Positions 13,749-23,815 of a stretch of 64,000 nt of DNA are shown piece after piece. Where the stretch lies: positions 157,158 to 221,157 of the forward strand of contig NZ_DS990118.1 in the NCBI RefSeq assembly GCF_000187895.1. Direction: 5' to 3'. The stretch's first letter is position 1. Each line of letters starts with the position of its first letter. Both the position numbers and the translations under genes were made by a program. The notes beneath the pieces are model-generated. The model saw only the letters and a list, made by a program, of their open reading frames with translations, searched no databases and was not told the DNA's origin. This DNA is from Phocaeicola plebeius DSM 17135 (GTDB taxonomy: Bacteria; Bacteroidota; Bacteroidia; Bacteroidales; Bacteroidaceae).

Positions 13749-15365
13749 TTATTGAAAAACGGGTTGCGGCCAATATACAAAACTGTCGCTTGAAATACTG
13801 AACACATATAAACCTGCCTCAGGAGTTTCATTGCTTCTCACAATGATATGATCTTCATCAAATAAGAAACCATAAATATTAGGATAGTCAGATTTTACTT
13901 TATTTATATCCGAACCATAACCTGGAGCTAATCCTGCATCTTTATTAAATCGGATAATATCTGTACCTTCAATTGGAGTCATATTGCCACCCTGATAAAG
14001 CATAAAATAATAATTATCTGCATATATCACGATTGAAGTCCAATCTCCATTCCATTCAAATATCGGGAAATCAAATGCAGGAACTCTATTATATTCAGCT
14101 TCCAGATTAGCGCTTAAGATGCATCTTGCATTTTTAAACTGAGGCTGACCTCCACCTGGCAGTTTAATCCAATCTACCATCTTATATAAACTGGTCTTAT
14201 CCTTTCCATAAGAAACATTTCCAACCAATTTACTTTCTGCGGTCAGGCCTACTAATTCTACTCCATCTTCTTTCACCTTAATAGCAGACAATGAACTACC
14301 GCTTACTGTTATAGGCTTTTGGAAAGTCAATACACCTTCTTCTGTTACAGTGGCAACTATATTTTCTCGTACTACAGTTTTATTCGCATAACTTAAGAAA
14401 TGAACAGTATGGTCATCCTTCGTGACATAATAATAAGCTGCAAAGTTTCCATCAGAAGCTGAACGAATTACACCTGAGCCCCATCCTTGAGCAAACATCT
14501 TTTCAATCAATTGTTGTTCTGGTGTCTTAATATTATCCATTTCTGCTTTTGTCACTTTAGTCATTATATAAGAAGTACCATTCGACTTACCCTGCCAGGT
14601 AATAGAATTCTCATTATACTCTGTTACCACCAGCACATTCTCCTTAGTCAGTGTTTCAAAATGCGATTGTACCAAAGTCAGTTCAACCTTTCCTTCATTA
14701 TTCAAGACTAAAGAATAAGTTCCAGAAACATTTTGAGGTTCACGTTCCGATTTAGTTATTACAGTCTTCTGTTCTGTATCAAAAATAAAGTAACAAGCAT
14801 TAACCAAATCTATTTTCCAACCTCCACCTTCTTCCACAGAAGCTAACAAGGATTCTACTTTCTCTTCTTCAGTCATCAGCGCATCCATCTCTGAACGGGC
14901 TGTACGTTTCCACACATACTCCGTATTAGATTCTTGTCCCTTACAAGTAATGCTACTTATTTTTGCATTCGTTACCACAAAAGTCTCATCACCTAATATT
15001 GTCTTTAAATCTGATCCAGCAAATGAAAGTACCACATTCTCCTCCTCATTGACTGAAGTTTTATATTCATAAGAAACCAACTTCGGATTAACCGTAGATT
15101 TCATCTGATATTTACCTTCCTCCACATTAAAGAAAAGATATACCGTAACATTTTCCTTCGCAATTTTCCAGACCTCATCTGCACTAGTTGCAAGTACTTG
15201 CTCAACATCCTTAATCAGTTCAGACTCCTTATTGTCGTCTTTATTACCACTCAAATCTGTACCTGGATACACCAATTCCAACGGGTCACTATACCAATCG
15301 CATGCCCCCATTGCCATGCTCATTAAAGCGATACATATAAAATTCTTCAATAATTTCATAATCAA
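13749..15365 (-). CDS. DUF4302-like repeat lipoprotein
   Basis: A 538-residue surface lipoprotein (Cys in AMGACDWYSDP). The start at 15365 (MIMKLL) could also be the Met two codons later. At least two, probably three, similar units follow one another from about residues 50, 175 and 285. Each begins with a V-E-x-L-L-A-like or IEKMF helix, contains a YYFxF/YFIFD-type strand, and ends with ITxxGKxSxTxY-like text and an EMD helix. The C-terminal part is one larger globular domain. It sits directly after susD, where surface glycan-binding proteins are usually encoded. Binding of the PUL substrate is inferred. Confidence 0.65.
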   Translation of the reverse strand: MIMKLLKNFICIALMSMAMGACDWYSDPLELVYPGTDLSGNKDDNKESELIKDVEQVLATSADEVWKIAKENVTVYLFFNVEEGKYQMKSTVNPKLVSYEYKTSVNEEENVVLSFAGSDLKTILGDETFVVTNAKISSITCKGQESNTEYVWKRTARSEMDALMTEEEKVESLLASVEEGGGWKIDLVNACYFIFDTEQKTVITKSEREPQNVSGTYSLVLNNEGKVELTLVQSHFETLTKENVLVVTEYNENSITWQGKSNGTSYIMTKVTKAEMDNIKTPEQQLIEKMFAQGWGSGVIRSASDGNFAAYYYVTKDDHTVHFLSYANKTVVRENIVATVTEEGVLTFQKPITVSGSSLSAIKVKEDGVELVGLTAESKLVGNVSYGKDKTSLYKMVDWIKLPGGGQPQFKNARCILSANLEAEYNRVPAFDFPIFEWNGDWTSIVIYADNYYFMLYQGGNMTPIEGTDIIRFNKDAGLAPGYGSDINKVKSDYPNIYGFLFDEDHIIVRSNETPEAGLYVFSISSDSFVYWPQPVFQ

Positions 15366-15384
15366 TTAGTTTTTAGGTTACACT

Positions 15385-17340
15385 TTACCATCCCGGATTT
15401 TGCTTCAAAGAAGGTGTCTTAGCAATTTCATTGGAGTTTATTGGGAAGAAGTAATCACGATAAGTCACACGTCTCGGATTCAATTGTTGCCCTTCAAAGC
15501 GTTCCATACGATAAGACTTTCCACCTACCTTAATTGCTCCATTTTCATCCAACACAGGTTTCATACCATGTATGTAGTGCTGTGTCTGAGGATATTGCAT
15601 CTTCTTCTCATCAAACCATCTCTGTGCACGAGTATCTTCTGGCATAGCCAAATACTGTTCTTCTTTGTTCTCTTCAACAGGGTTAGTTATAATGCCTTTA
15701 TAACGTAAAGCAAAATAACGATTATTTTCAAAGAACAACTCTACCCGTCGTTCGCGATCAATATATTCACGACGCACCTTCTTATCTGTATCAAATATTG
15801 GTGGAACCGGTTTCATGAACGCACGCTCACGAATCTGATTCAACATAGATTTCATTGTATTCACATCTCCATCAGTTTCATTCAAAGCTTCCGCATAAAT
15901 CAGCATCAACTCCGGCAAACGAATCAATGGGAAATGCATACTTGAGATATTGGCATTAATAGTCCAGTCATTTTGTACAAACTTACGTAAAGCATACCCT
16001 GTACGAGTGCTACGAGTATCACGTACTGAACTATTCACTAATGCATCAGCACTACCTTCAGCCACATTATATTCTTTGCCCATCAGCACAGCACCCATAT
16101 AAACAATATCTCTATAAAAGCGAGGGTCACGATTTACATAAGGATTTTTATCATCATAACTAGAAGATGTATAGATATCATATCCATAATCGCCATCAAT
16201 CACCTCATATTGATCCACCTGCTCCTGGGTAGGTTGATTTCGTGTCTGCCCGCTTCCGTACGACTCCGGTATGTTATCTTGAATCCAACGTGTATCTTTA
16301 CTATTCAATAATGTCAAAATAACTTCATTATTATAGAAAAGGTTATCTCTGAACATTTCTTCCAGACGTTTGTATACTTTATCTCCAGAATTAGCCACAA
16401 ACTCTGTTTCATCGTATTGTTTATAGAGTTTATACCGACCCATATCTACAACTTCCATAAACTCTTCGGCAGCTTTCAATGCATTCTGCCAGCGTTCCTG
16501 TTTATATTCTTTATATTCCTGAGCACCTACACGGGTATCTGAATCACCCAATGGAGAGATACCGGTAGGATTACCATCCGCATCTCTAAGACCGCCATTG
16601 TATAATGGTTGTGCTACAATCCAACGTACAATTGCTTTTAACGCCAAACAAGCTCCTTTATCAATTCGATTGAACTCTTCACCTTCTTGTCTAACCGGTA
16701 AACGACTCGCAGCCTCATCCAAATCAGCACACAATTTTTCCACACTTGTATGAACTGATTCACGCACCGCATATGTAGAGGGATCCTCCTCCAAAGAATA
16801 CAACCGATCACTATACACCATTTCTCCATGCCAGCGAAGAATCAAATAATGATAATACGCCCTAAAGAAATAAGCCTCACCTATTCGCTTACTTAATAGA
16901 CCCGGAGAAGAAGGATGATCTGGTGTGTTATATTCTTCAACCCCCCAAATAATCTTATTTGCTTTTCGTATAGACTGATAGAAGGTCCACCACCAACCAA
17001 ATCCAGAACCACCATATATGTTACCTATTGAAGTCGGGTCAGAACTTAGCTCTCCATTCAGAATTTTATAAGGTGCATCAGCATCCGCCTTATTAAACTC
17101 CAACTCATCACATAATGTTCCGATATTGTGGCTATAAATTGTATTAAACCCCAAGCTGTTCAGATACATATCTGTATATAACTGTGTAACCAGCTCATTT
17201 ACCTTAGTATAGCGAGAAAACACTTCAGCTTCCTGAAGCTTTCCATCGTCTTCTCTTTCCAAATAATCACTACATGAAGGGGTCAATAAGCATAATCCTC
17301 CCACTGTAAGACAAGCTAATATATATTTCTTAAATTTCAT
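15385..17340 (-). CDS. SusD-like glycan-binding lipoprotein (glycan PUL)
   Basis: A 651-residue RagB/SusD-family lipoprotein with the lipobox LLTPSC. The C-terminal family signature is present (PLIRLPELMLIYAEALNE, then RREYIDRERRVELFFENNRY). It is longer than the sus locus SusD and belongs to the second SusCD pair. It starts 12 bp after the SusC stop. It would capture the glycan handled by the GH92 and GH20 enzymes, probably N-glycan or glycoprotein fragments (inferred from context). Confidence 0.92.
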   Translation of the reverse strand: MKFKKYILACLTVGGLCLLTPSCSDYLEREDDGKLQEAEVFSRYTKVNELVTQLYTDMYLNSLGFNTIYSHNIGTLCDELEFNKADADAPYKILNGELSSDPTSIGNIYGGSGFGWWWTFYQSIRKANKIIWGVEEYNTPDHPSSPGLLSKRIGEAYFFRAYYHYLILRWHGEMVYSDRLYSLEEDPSTYAVRESVHTSVEKLCADLDEAASRLPVRQEGEEFNRIDKGACLALKAIVRWIVAQPLYNGGLRDADGNPTGISPLGDSDTRVGAQEYKEYKQERWQNALKAAEEFMEVVDMGRYKLYKQYDETEFVANSGDKVYKRLEEMFRDNLFYNNEVILTLLNSKDTRWIQDNIPESYGSGQTRNQPTQEQVDQYEVIDGDYGYDIYTSSSYDDKNPYVNRDPRFYRDIVYMGAVLMGKEYNVAEGSADALVNSSVRDTRSTRTGYALRKFVQNDWTINANISSMHFPLIRLPELMLIYAEALNETDGDVNTMKSMLNQIRERAFMKPVPPIFDTDKKVRREYIDRERRVELFFENNRYFALRYKGIITNPVEENKEEQYLAMPEDTRAQRWFDEKKMQYPQTQHYIHGMKPVLDENGAIKVGGKSYRMERFEGQQLNPRRVTYRDYFFPINSNEIAKTPSLKQNPGW

Positions 17341-17351
17341 TGCTTTTCAAA

Positions 17352-20300
17352 TTAGAATGTAACATTTACTCCAAAATTATAGATTCTCTGAATAGGATAC
17401 CATGAACCGTTTCCATTACCCGTTTCCGGATCCATATTCACATCACCCAGTTTATCAAAGGTCAGCAAGTTCATACCTTGTACATAGAAACGTACCTGCT
17501 GCAAGTGTGCCTTTTGAATCAACTTCTGCGGCAAAGAATAACCTATTTCAATATTTTTCAGACGCAAGTAAGAAGCATCATACAAGAATAAACTACTAGA
17601 TGCATTCTTGTTGTTCGGATGGTTGCCTAAATGAAGGGCTGGATACGATGCATCCGGATTATCTGGTGTCCATGAATCCAAGTGCATAGCTTTTACTTTA
17701 CCCATATTATTACCCTGCGCGCCCATTACCGGGAAATCCCATACAGCCGGACCACTTAACTGTAATGACGTCAAAGCTGCTCCTTGGAAAAGCACGCTCA
17801 AATCCCAGCCTTTATAAGACAAACCCAAAGGAATACCAAACTGCAATTCTGGAGTCTTCGGATTTCCCATTGCCTTCATATCATGCTGATCATCTATTTT
17901 CCCATCATTATTTAAATCTTTATATACCACATCACCTGGTGATAATGTACCCCAAGGCTGGAATCCAGCTCCATCATTCATTGCATTCAGTTTATCAGCT
18001 TCAGCCTGATCTTTTACAAAATGGTCTACTTCGTATACAAAATATTCACCTACCCGATGTCCTGTACGTTGCATCCAAGGAACAGCACGGTCAATTTCCA
18101 TCATATCTAAGATTTTATTACGGGCAAACCCTGCATTAAAACGGATATAATAGTTAAAATTACGTCCTATTCTGTCGTTCCATCCTAATTCCAAATCAAA
18201 ACCACGATTAATTACCGTTCCTGCATTTACATAAGAAGATGTTTTTCCGAAGATATCAGGAATACCCACTACATCGCTACCTCCCGTATTCGTAATAATA
18301 TCCCAACGTTTCTCATAGAATGCATCAATTGACAAGCTTAAACGGTTATTCAGCATATTCATGTCAATACCTGCATTATACTTAATTCCTCGCTCCCATG
18401 TCAAATCAGGATTTGCTAAATCGCCTTCCTGCAAACCACCTCCCATAGACTGGTTATAGTTTGTTCCTGTATTCCAAGAGCTTGCGTTGGTTCCATTATA
18501 ATATTGAACATACAAGAATCGCCCAATTCCCTGGTCGTTACCAACCCAACCGACAGAACCTCTTAGTTTCAAGTGATCCAACCATCCTTTAGTACCACTC
18601 ATAAAACGTTCTTCCGTTGGCACCCATCCGATAGAGAATGACGGAAATACGCCGTAACGATGTGCCTTGCTAAAGTTCTCAGAACCATTGATACCGACAT
18701 TAGCTTCAAACAAATATTTATTCTCATAGTCATAGGTAGCACGTGCTGCAAATCCCTGATAACGGTAAGCAACCTCATTTCCTATTGTACGCTGTGAACG
18801 ATGCATCGTAAACATTCCTGAAACATTGTGACCACCAAAACTACGCTGATAATCTAACTTTGCCTGCATATATACACGTGCAATAGCCATACTAGCCTGA
18901 TAGCTGTTCTGTTTCGTATTGTCTACTGTAAAGTTAGATATAGCCGGAGTATAAGCACCGCTATATCTTACTCTATCTGGAGTAGCATAAATACCCAGTC
19001 CTTCACTTGGATAGAATGTGGCATATCCACCATACTCTTCATTATTAGCTACTTTTCGAGGAATAGACCGGTCAATGGCATGAGTTTCTTCAATGTCATA
19101 AGAGAACATACCTTCTACTTTCAGACCTTTCGTAATAAAGTCCAGTTTATGCCCAATTACAAAGTTTCCTTGGAAATTAATCTTATGGGTCGTCTTGTAA
19201 CCCATATAAGCAATTTCTCCTAAAATGTTCTTTGTGTACTGGCTATCACCAAATAAAAGACCATTCGGATGATCCGTATAGTAAGTTTCATTGCTCGGAT
19301 GACCATTCCGTTCCAATACTACTGGATAAATTGGAGGAGTGGTGTTAGCTGTAAAAATGATATTTCCAGAGCCTCCTCCCGATTCATTCATATCTGTAAT
19401 CTGTCCACCAAGGTTAACACTTACATAGAAATTCTTAGTGATATCAATATCCAAACTTGTACGTAAATTATAGCGTTTAAAACCACCATTCGTACTGTAA
19501 GCATCATTCAAGTCTGAATACCGATAGTTTCCATCCTGATTAAAATAACCAATCATAGCAAAATAACGAGCACGCTCACTACCTCCACGTAACGACAAGG
19601 TATAATTCTGCTGAATAGCCGGACGGAAGGCATAGTCAAACAAATCAATATTATAACCTAAGCCATCGGTATTGTCACCTTTAGCACGTGCCCAATTGTT
19701 GATCATTTCATCAGAGAATAATTTAGACTGAACAGCCGGATCTGTTTCCCATCCCGGGTTGTCATTTTTCAGTGCCTGATTGTACAAGCGGGCATAATCG
19801 GCCGATCCAAGATAATCAGGGTACGATACAGGTTCTGCCAGACCTACTTGTGCCTTAAACTCTACGGTCGGCTTTGACTGCGATACACCTCGCTTTGTAG
19901 TCACAATTACCACACCATTTGCACCTCGAATACCATATACAGCGGTAGCCGAAGCATCTTTTAAGATAGAGAATGTCTCTATTTCATTCGGGTCCAAGTT
20001 AGAAAGACTTCTTTCTACACCATCCACAATCACAATAGGAGATTGTGCTCCAGAATTATATGATGACAAACCGCGTACGGCAAAACTTGCGACGTCTTTA
20101 CCAGGTTCACCACCACCAAACTGAGTCACTGTCAAACCCGGTAAACGGCCAGCTAACGCGTTGGTGATATTAGCACTCGGACTTTGAGAAAGCTCTTTCA
20201 CATTTACAGAAGCCACAGAACCTGTCAAAGTCGTTTTCTTCTGTGAACCATAACCAATCACCACTACTTCTTGTAATGTCTTTGAATCTTCTACCAAAGT

Positions 20301-20651
20301 AACATTCACCTGACGTTGTCCTTTTAAAGGAACATCCTTTGTTGTATATCCAATAAAAGAAACTGTCAATACCGCATCTTCATAAGGAACTGTCAACGTA
20401 AAGTTACCATCCATATCCGTAATCGTTCCTAAACTAGTTCCTTTTACCATAATATTAGCTCCAATCACAGGTAGATTATCTTCATCAATGACTGTTCCTT
20501 TTACAACTATCCCTTTCGACTGCTCTACTCCATGTGCCATAGCCGAACTGTCAATAGCCCAACTAGGTGAAGAGAACAAGCACAGAAAGGCCATCGGATA
20601 CACCAAGCGCATACACCTGAATTGCTTTCTTTTTAATTTTAGATCTTTCAT
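17352..20651 (-). CDS. SusC-like TonB-dependent transporter (glycan PUL)
   Basis: About 1099 residues from MKDLKLKRK at 20651; an in-frame Met at 20675 adds eight residues and is less likely. It has a signal peptide (MAFLCLFSSPSWA), a carboxypeptidase-D-like domain (VIGANIMVKGTS, TDMDGNFTL), a plug (EVVVIGYGSQKKTTLTGSV, ASATAVYGIRGANGV) and a barrel ending in FGVNVTF. It imports the glycan processed at the surface by this locus. It is paired with the SusD at 15385-17340 and lies downstream of two GH92 genes. Confidence 0.94.
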   Translation of the reverse strand: MKDLKLKRKQFRCMRLVYPMAFLCLFSSPSWAIDSSAMAHGVEQSKGIVVKGTVIDEDNLPVIGANIMVKGTSLGTITDMDGNFTLTVPYEDAVLTVSFIGYTTKDVPLKGQRQVNVTLVEDSKTLQEVVVIGYGSQKKTTLTGSVASVNVKELSQSPSANITNALAGRLPGLTVTQFGGGEPGKDVASFAVRGLSSYNSGAQSPIVIVDGVERSLSNLDPNEIETFSILKDASATAVYGIRGANGVVIVTTKRGVSQSKPTVEFKAQVGLAEPVSYPDYLGSADYARLYNQALKNDNPGWETDPAVQSKLFSDEMINNWARAKGDNTDGLGYNIDLFDYAFRPAIQQNYTLSLRGGSERARYFAMIGYFNQDGNYRYSDLNDAYSTNGGFKRYNLRTSLDIDITKNFYVSVNLGGQITDMNESGGGSGNIIFTANTTPPIYPVVLERNGHPSNETYYTDHPNGLLFGDSQYTKNILGEIAYMGYKTTHKINFQGNFVIGHKLDFITKGLKVEGMFSYDIEETHAIDRSIPRKVANNEEYGGYATFYPSEGLGIYATPDRVRYSGAYTPAISNFTVDNTKQNSYQASMAIARVYMQAKLDYQRSFGGHNVSGMFTMHRSQRTIGNEVAYRYQGFAARATYDYENKYLFEANVGINGSENFSKAHRYGVFPSFSIGWVPTEERFMSGTKGWLDHLKLRGSVGWVGNDQGIGRFLYVQYYNGTNASSWNTGTNYNQSMGGGLQEGDLANPDLTWERGIKYNAGIDMNMLNNRLSLSIDAFYEKRWDIITNTGGSDVVGIPDIFGKTSSYVNAGTVINRGFDLELGWNDRIGRNFNYYIRFNAGFARNKILDMMEIDRAVPWMQRTGHRVGEYFVYEVDHFVKDQAEADKLNAMNDGAGFQPWGTLSPGDVVYKDLNNDGKIDDQHDMKAMGNPKTPELQFGIPLGLSYKGWDLSVLFQGAALTSLQLSGPAVWDFPVMGAQGNNMGKVKAMHLDSWTPDNPDASYPALHLGNHPNNKNASSSLFLYDASYLRLKNIEIGYSLPQKLIQKAHLQQVRFYVQGMNLLTFDKLGDVNMDPETGNGNGSWYPIQRIYNFGVNVTF

Positions 20652-20686
20652 AGGTTCACTTTTAAAGTTAAACATTAAAAACTATT

Positions 20687-23008
20687 TCATTCTTCTACTT
20701 GATATACATCTGTTTTCCCTGGTAAGGAAATAGAAGGAGGAATATCTCCTTTAGCCACTCCTCTTTTGTAAGAAGGCTTTTCACTCATGACAAAATGTAG
20801 TGTTACTCCCTCTTTTACCATGTCGTACGGCAAATAGGATTTCGTATATTTCTGTCCGTTCACATACAGGTCCTTTACGTAAACTGCCTCTTCTGACCAA
20901 CCTTCCGTGGTCATCTTTATCTGCTTGCCATTGCTCAATGTCACCGTCAGACTCTTGACACAAGGCGAACCGATGTTATAAAAATTACTGGAAGGAGCTA
21001 CCGGATAAAATCCCAGACAGTTGAACATATACCATGCCGACATTTGGCCGCAATCGTCATTTCCACTCAGCGAGCCCGGCTCATTGCCATAGAAACGGGA
21101 GGCAATCTCACGCACCCAATACTGACATTTCCAAGGCTGACCTAAATAGTTATAGAGATAGGCTACATGATGACAAGGCTCATTTCCATGCCAATATCCG
21201 CCAATGCGTCCTTGGATATCGTGAGCGCCAGGAATATCTTCAGGCAATTCTACAGTAAACAATTCATCCAGCCGCTTCTGGAAAAGTTTCTTTCCAGCCA
21301 GATTAATATATCCCTGTACATCGTGAGGTACATACCAGGTGTACTGCATGGTAAACCCTTCAGTGATGTCTCCCCATCCATGTACAGAACCCGGGCCCTG
21401 ATAGGCTATCGGACTGAATGGGGTACGCCATTCACCTTTACTATCCCTTCCGCGCATGTATTTCGTTTCCGGATCGACCAAGGTCTGGTAAGAAAGCGAA
21501 CGGTTCAGGAAGTACTTATAATCCTCTGTCTTACCCAATGCCTTGGCAGCCTGCGCAATACAGTAGTCATCATAAGCATACTCCAGTGTCTTTGAAACAG
21601 ATTCAGCTTCCTTGTCAAAAGGAACATAGCCATTCTCACGGTATTCCGGCAGACAGTCATAGTGTTCGTTCATCGCCGTAGTCTTCATGGCCTCATAGGC
21701 ACGTTCGTAATCAAAACCTTTTACGCTCTTCACAATCATATCTGCCAGTACGGATACAGCATGGTAACCAATCATGCACCAGGTTTCATTGCCATAGAAA
21801 GACCATATCGGCAGCATCTTCTCCACACTCTTGTCATAATGGGCCAGCATCGAATTGGCGATGTCTGCATTGACATCCTGATGCACTAGGTTAAACCAGG
21901 GATGCAAGGCACGGTATGTATCCCACAATGAGAAGACGGTATAATTGGTAAAACCCTCGGCTTTCTCAATGTTCTTATCCAACCCTCTGAACTGGCCGTC
22001 TGCATCCTGAAAAACAAACGGATGCAGCGCTGCACGATAGGCAGCCGTATAAAAAGCTTCCTTCACTTCCGGTTGGGCCTCAATCTGATACTTGGACAAT
22101 TCCTTTTCCCACAGACCGACTCCCTTTTCACGTAAAGCATCGAATGTCATACCGTTCAGCTCCTGTAAGTTCAGTGTCGCTCCAGCAGTGCTGACAGCCG
22201 ATACCGATGTCTTCACAATCACTTCTTCTCCCTCTTCGGCTGCAAAAGAGATACAAGCCATCAGATTCTTTCCCCACGCTTCATAGCAACTGCGGAAACG
22301 GGAAGTGTTATAGATAACCGGTTTTTTATCCTGCATGATACGCAGGTTTTTCAGTTTCTTAGAAAATACTGCGGTAAAATAGACATGACGTTCCGGTCCC
22401 CAGCCCTTTACCAGCTTGTAACCTGTCAGGGTAGAGTCATTCTCCATACGCAGATTTGACCATTCACAATTCTGCCAAAGGGTATGGTTCATGTCAATCA
22501 TGATAAATGCCTTGTCCGACTTAGGATAGGTGAAACGGAACATGCCACTACGTAATCCAGCTGTCATTTCAGCTTTCACACCGTAATCAGACAGCTCTAC
22601 GGCATAATAATTAGGAGAAGCCCACTCCTTCTCATGAGAATAGCGCGAACGATAACCTTCTGTGGGGTTCTCCCGTGTACCCGGATCGAGTTTCATCTCC
22701 CCGGTTCCAGGTATGAACAAGAAATCACCCAAATCAGGAATTCCTGTTCCGCTCAAGTGTGTCAGACTGAATCCCAGAATGGAAGTGTGATTATACTTGT
22801 ATCCGGCCGCTGCATCATAGAACTTGGCATCCGTATCCGGACTTATCTGTATGCCTCCAAACGGAATCTGTGCACCCGGATAAACATTGCCGTAACCATC
22901 AGTTCCGATCATCGGATTGACATACTGTGTCAGACTTTCAGCTGAAAGCGAACACACCGGAAAAGCTGTACACAAAAAGAATATTTTAAGAATACGCTTC
23001 ATAACCAA
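20687..23008 (-). CDS. GH92 alpha-mannosidase
   Basis: A 773-residue GH92 enzyme with a signal peptide. The family start YVNPMIGTDGYGNVYPG, the middle motif YTVFSLWDTYRALHP, the catalytic region HGNEPCHH and the calcium-site motif GNDDCGQMSAWY are all present. GH92 enzymes are calcium-dependent exo-mannosidases that trim N-glycan or other mannosides. The linkage preference cannot be read from the sequence. It lies between the BSP peptidase and the SusC gene in one leftward operon. The Met two codons in is an alternative start. Confidence 0.93.
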   Translation of the reverse strand: MVMKRILKIFFLCTAFPVCSLSAESLTQYVNPMIGTDGYGNVYPGAQIPFGGIQISPDTDAKFYDAAAGYKYNHTSILGFSLTHLSGTGIPDLGDFLFIPGTGEMKLDPGTRENPTEGYRSRYSHEKEWASPNYYAVELSDYGVKAEMTAGLRSGMFRFTYPKSDKAFIMIDMNHTLWQNCEWSNLRMENDSTLTGYKLVKGWGPERHVYFTAVFSKKLKNLRIMQDKKPVIYNTSRFRSCYEAWGKNLMACISFAAEEGEEVIVKTSVSAVSTAGATLNLQELNGMTFDALREKGVGLWEKELSKYQIEAQPEVKEAFYTAAYRAALHPFVFQDADGQFRGLDKNIEKAEGFTNYTVFSLWDTYRALHPWFNLVHQDVNADIANSMLAHYDKSVEKMLPIWSFYGNETWCMIGYHAVSVLADMIVKSVKGFDYERAYEAMKTTAMNEHYDCLPEYRENGYVPFDKEAESVSKTLEYAYDDYCIAQAAKALGKTEDYKYFLNRSLSYQTLVDPETKYMRGRDSKGEWRTPFSPIAYQGPGSVHGWGDITEGFTMQYTWYVPHDVQGYINLAGKKLFQKRLDELFTVELPEDIPGAHDIQGRIGGYWHGNEPCHHVAYLYNYLGQPWKCQYWVREIASRFYGNEPGSLSGNDDCGQMSAWYMFNCLGFYPVAPSSNFYNIGSPCVKSLTVTLSNGKQIKMTTEGWSEEAVYVKDLYVNGQKYTKSYLPYDMVKEGVTLHFVMSEKPSYKRGVAKGDIPPSISLPGKTDVYQVEE

Positions 23009-23018
23009 CTGTTTTTTA

Positions 23019-23813
23019 CTATTCCTGAATATCGCCTACAGCCACCTGATATTCATGCCACAAGCTGTCTATATCATACTCATTTCCTAACGCATACTTA
23101 ATCGCTCCATCAAACGACCAGGGAACGACCTCCAACGTGCTCCGATTGAACTTGCGCAAGAAATCTTTGTCCTTATTGTCTTTCAACCAAACAAAGAAAT
23201 ATCCTGTAGTACGATATCCGTCCATATAATTTCCTCCTTTCGGACGGTCAGCCGGAGTAAAGCCACCATTTGCCACACGTACGGCATCAGCCATACCCTC
23301 AATAAAGGCCCAGAACACACGGTTGGTTCCATAGCTTCCTATTCCCTGCGGTTCCAACTGATAGGCATGAGTCAGTTCATGCAGCAGAACACCTCTGGTT
23401 TCGAAAAACAATTTTGCCGTGTCATTAGCAGCAAACGATTTCTCGATATGACGGGTACTATAGAAGATACTTACTACCCCATTTCCACCATCCTTAGCCG
23501 AGACTCCTTCTATATCCTGCAACGAATAGTGAATGGTATCTACTGGAACAATGCTGTCCGACGGAGCATCATACAATGTGGCTAACACCGTACGAGCCTG
23601 TTCTGCAATGTAATCCTGCGGATGAGTCACAATACGATGGTAGACCTTTGAGCCTTCTGTCTCGGGCGCCTGGTCATCGAATACAATATAACCTACAGGA
23701 TAATCCTTCCAGATATCCACCGTTTTCTCCTCTGAATTTGACTGATGCCCGGTGCAGGCCGAGATTCCGGCCAACCCAAAGGCTATACCGGCCAATAACA
23801 ATTGTGCTTTCAT
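23019..23813 (-). CDS. Basic-secretory-protein-type metallopeptidase lipoprotein
   Basis: A 264-residue lipoprotein (GLAGISAC lipobox) made almost wholly of a BSP peptidase domain. The zinc motif HELTH is at about residue 149, followed by EGMADAVRVANGG. It is the minimal version of the larger BSP lipoprotein at 12524-13732, sharing the order HExTH then EGMADAVR then a C-terminal LWxEY segment. It is located between two GH92 genes with gaps of 2-11 bp, so it is part of the same operon. Protein-backbone cleavage of glycoproteins is the likely role (inference). Confidence 0.82.
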   Translation of the reverse strand: MKAQLLLAGIAFGLAGISACTGHQSNSEEKTVDIWKDYPVGYIVFDDQAPETEGSKVYHRIVTHPQDYIAEQARTVLATLYDAPSDSIVPVDTIHYSLQDIEGVSAKDGGNGVVSIFYSTRHIEKSFAANDTAKLFFETRGVLLHELTHAYQLEPQGIGSYGTNRVFWAFIEGMADAVRVANGGFTPADRPKGGNYMDGYRTTGYFFVWLKDNKDKDFLRKFNRSTLEVVPWSFDGAIKYALGNEYDIDSLWHEYQVAVGDIQE

Positions 23814-23815
23814 AC

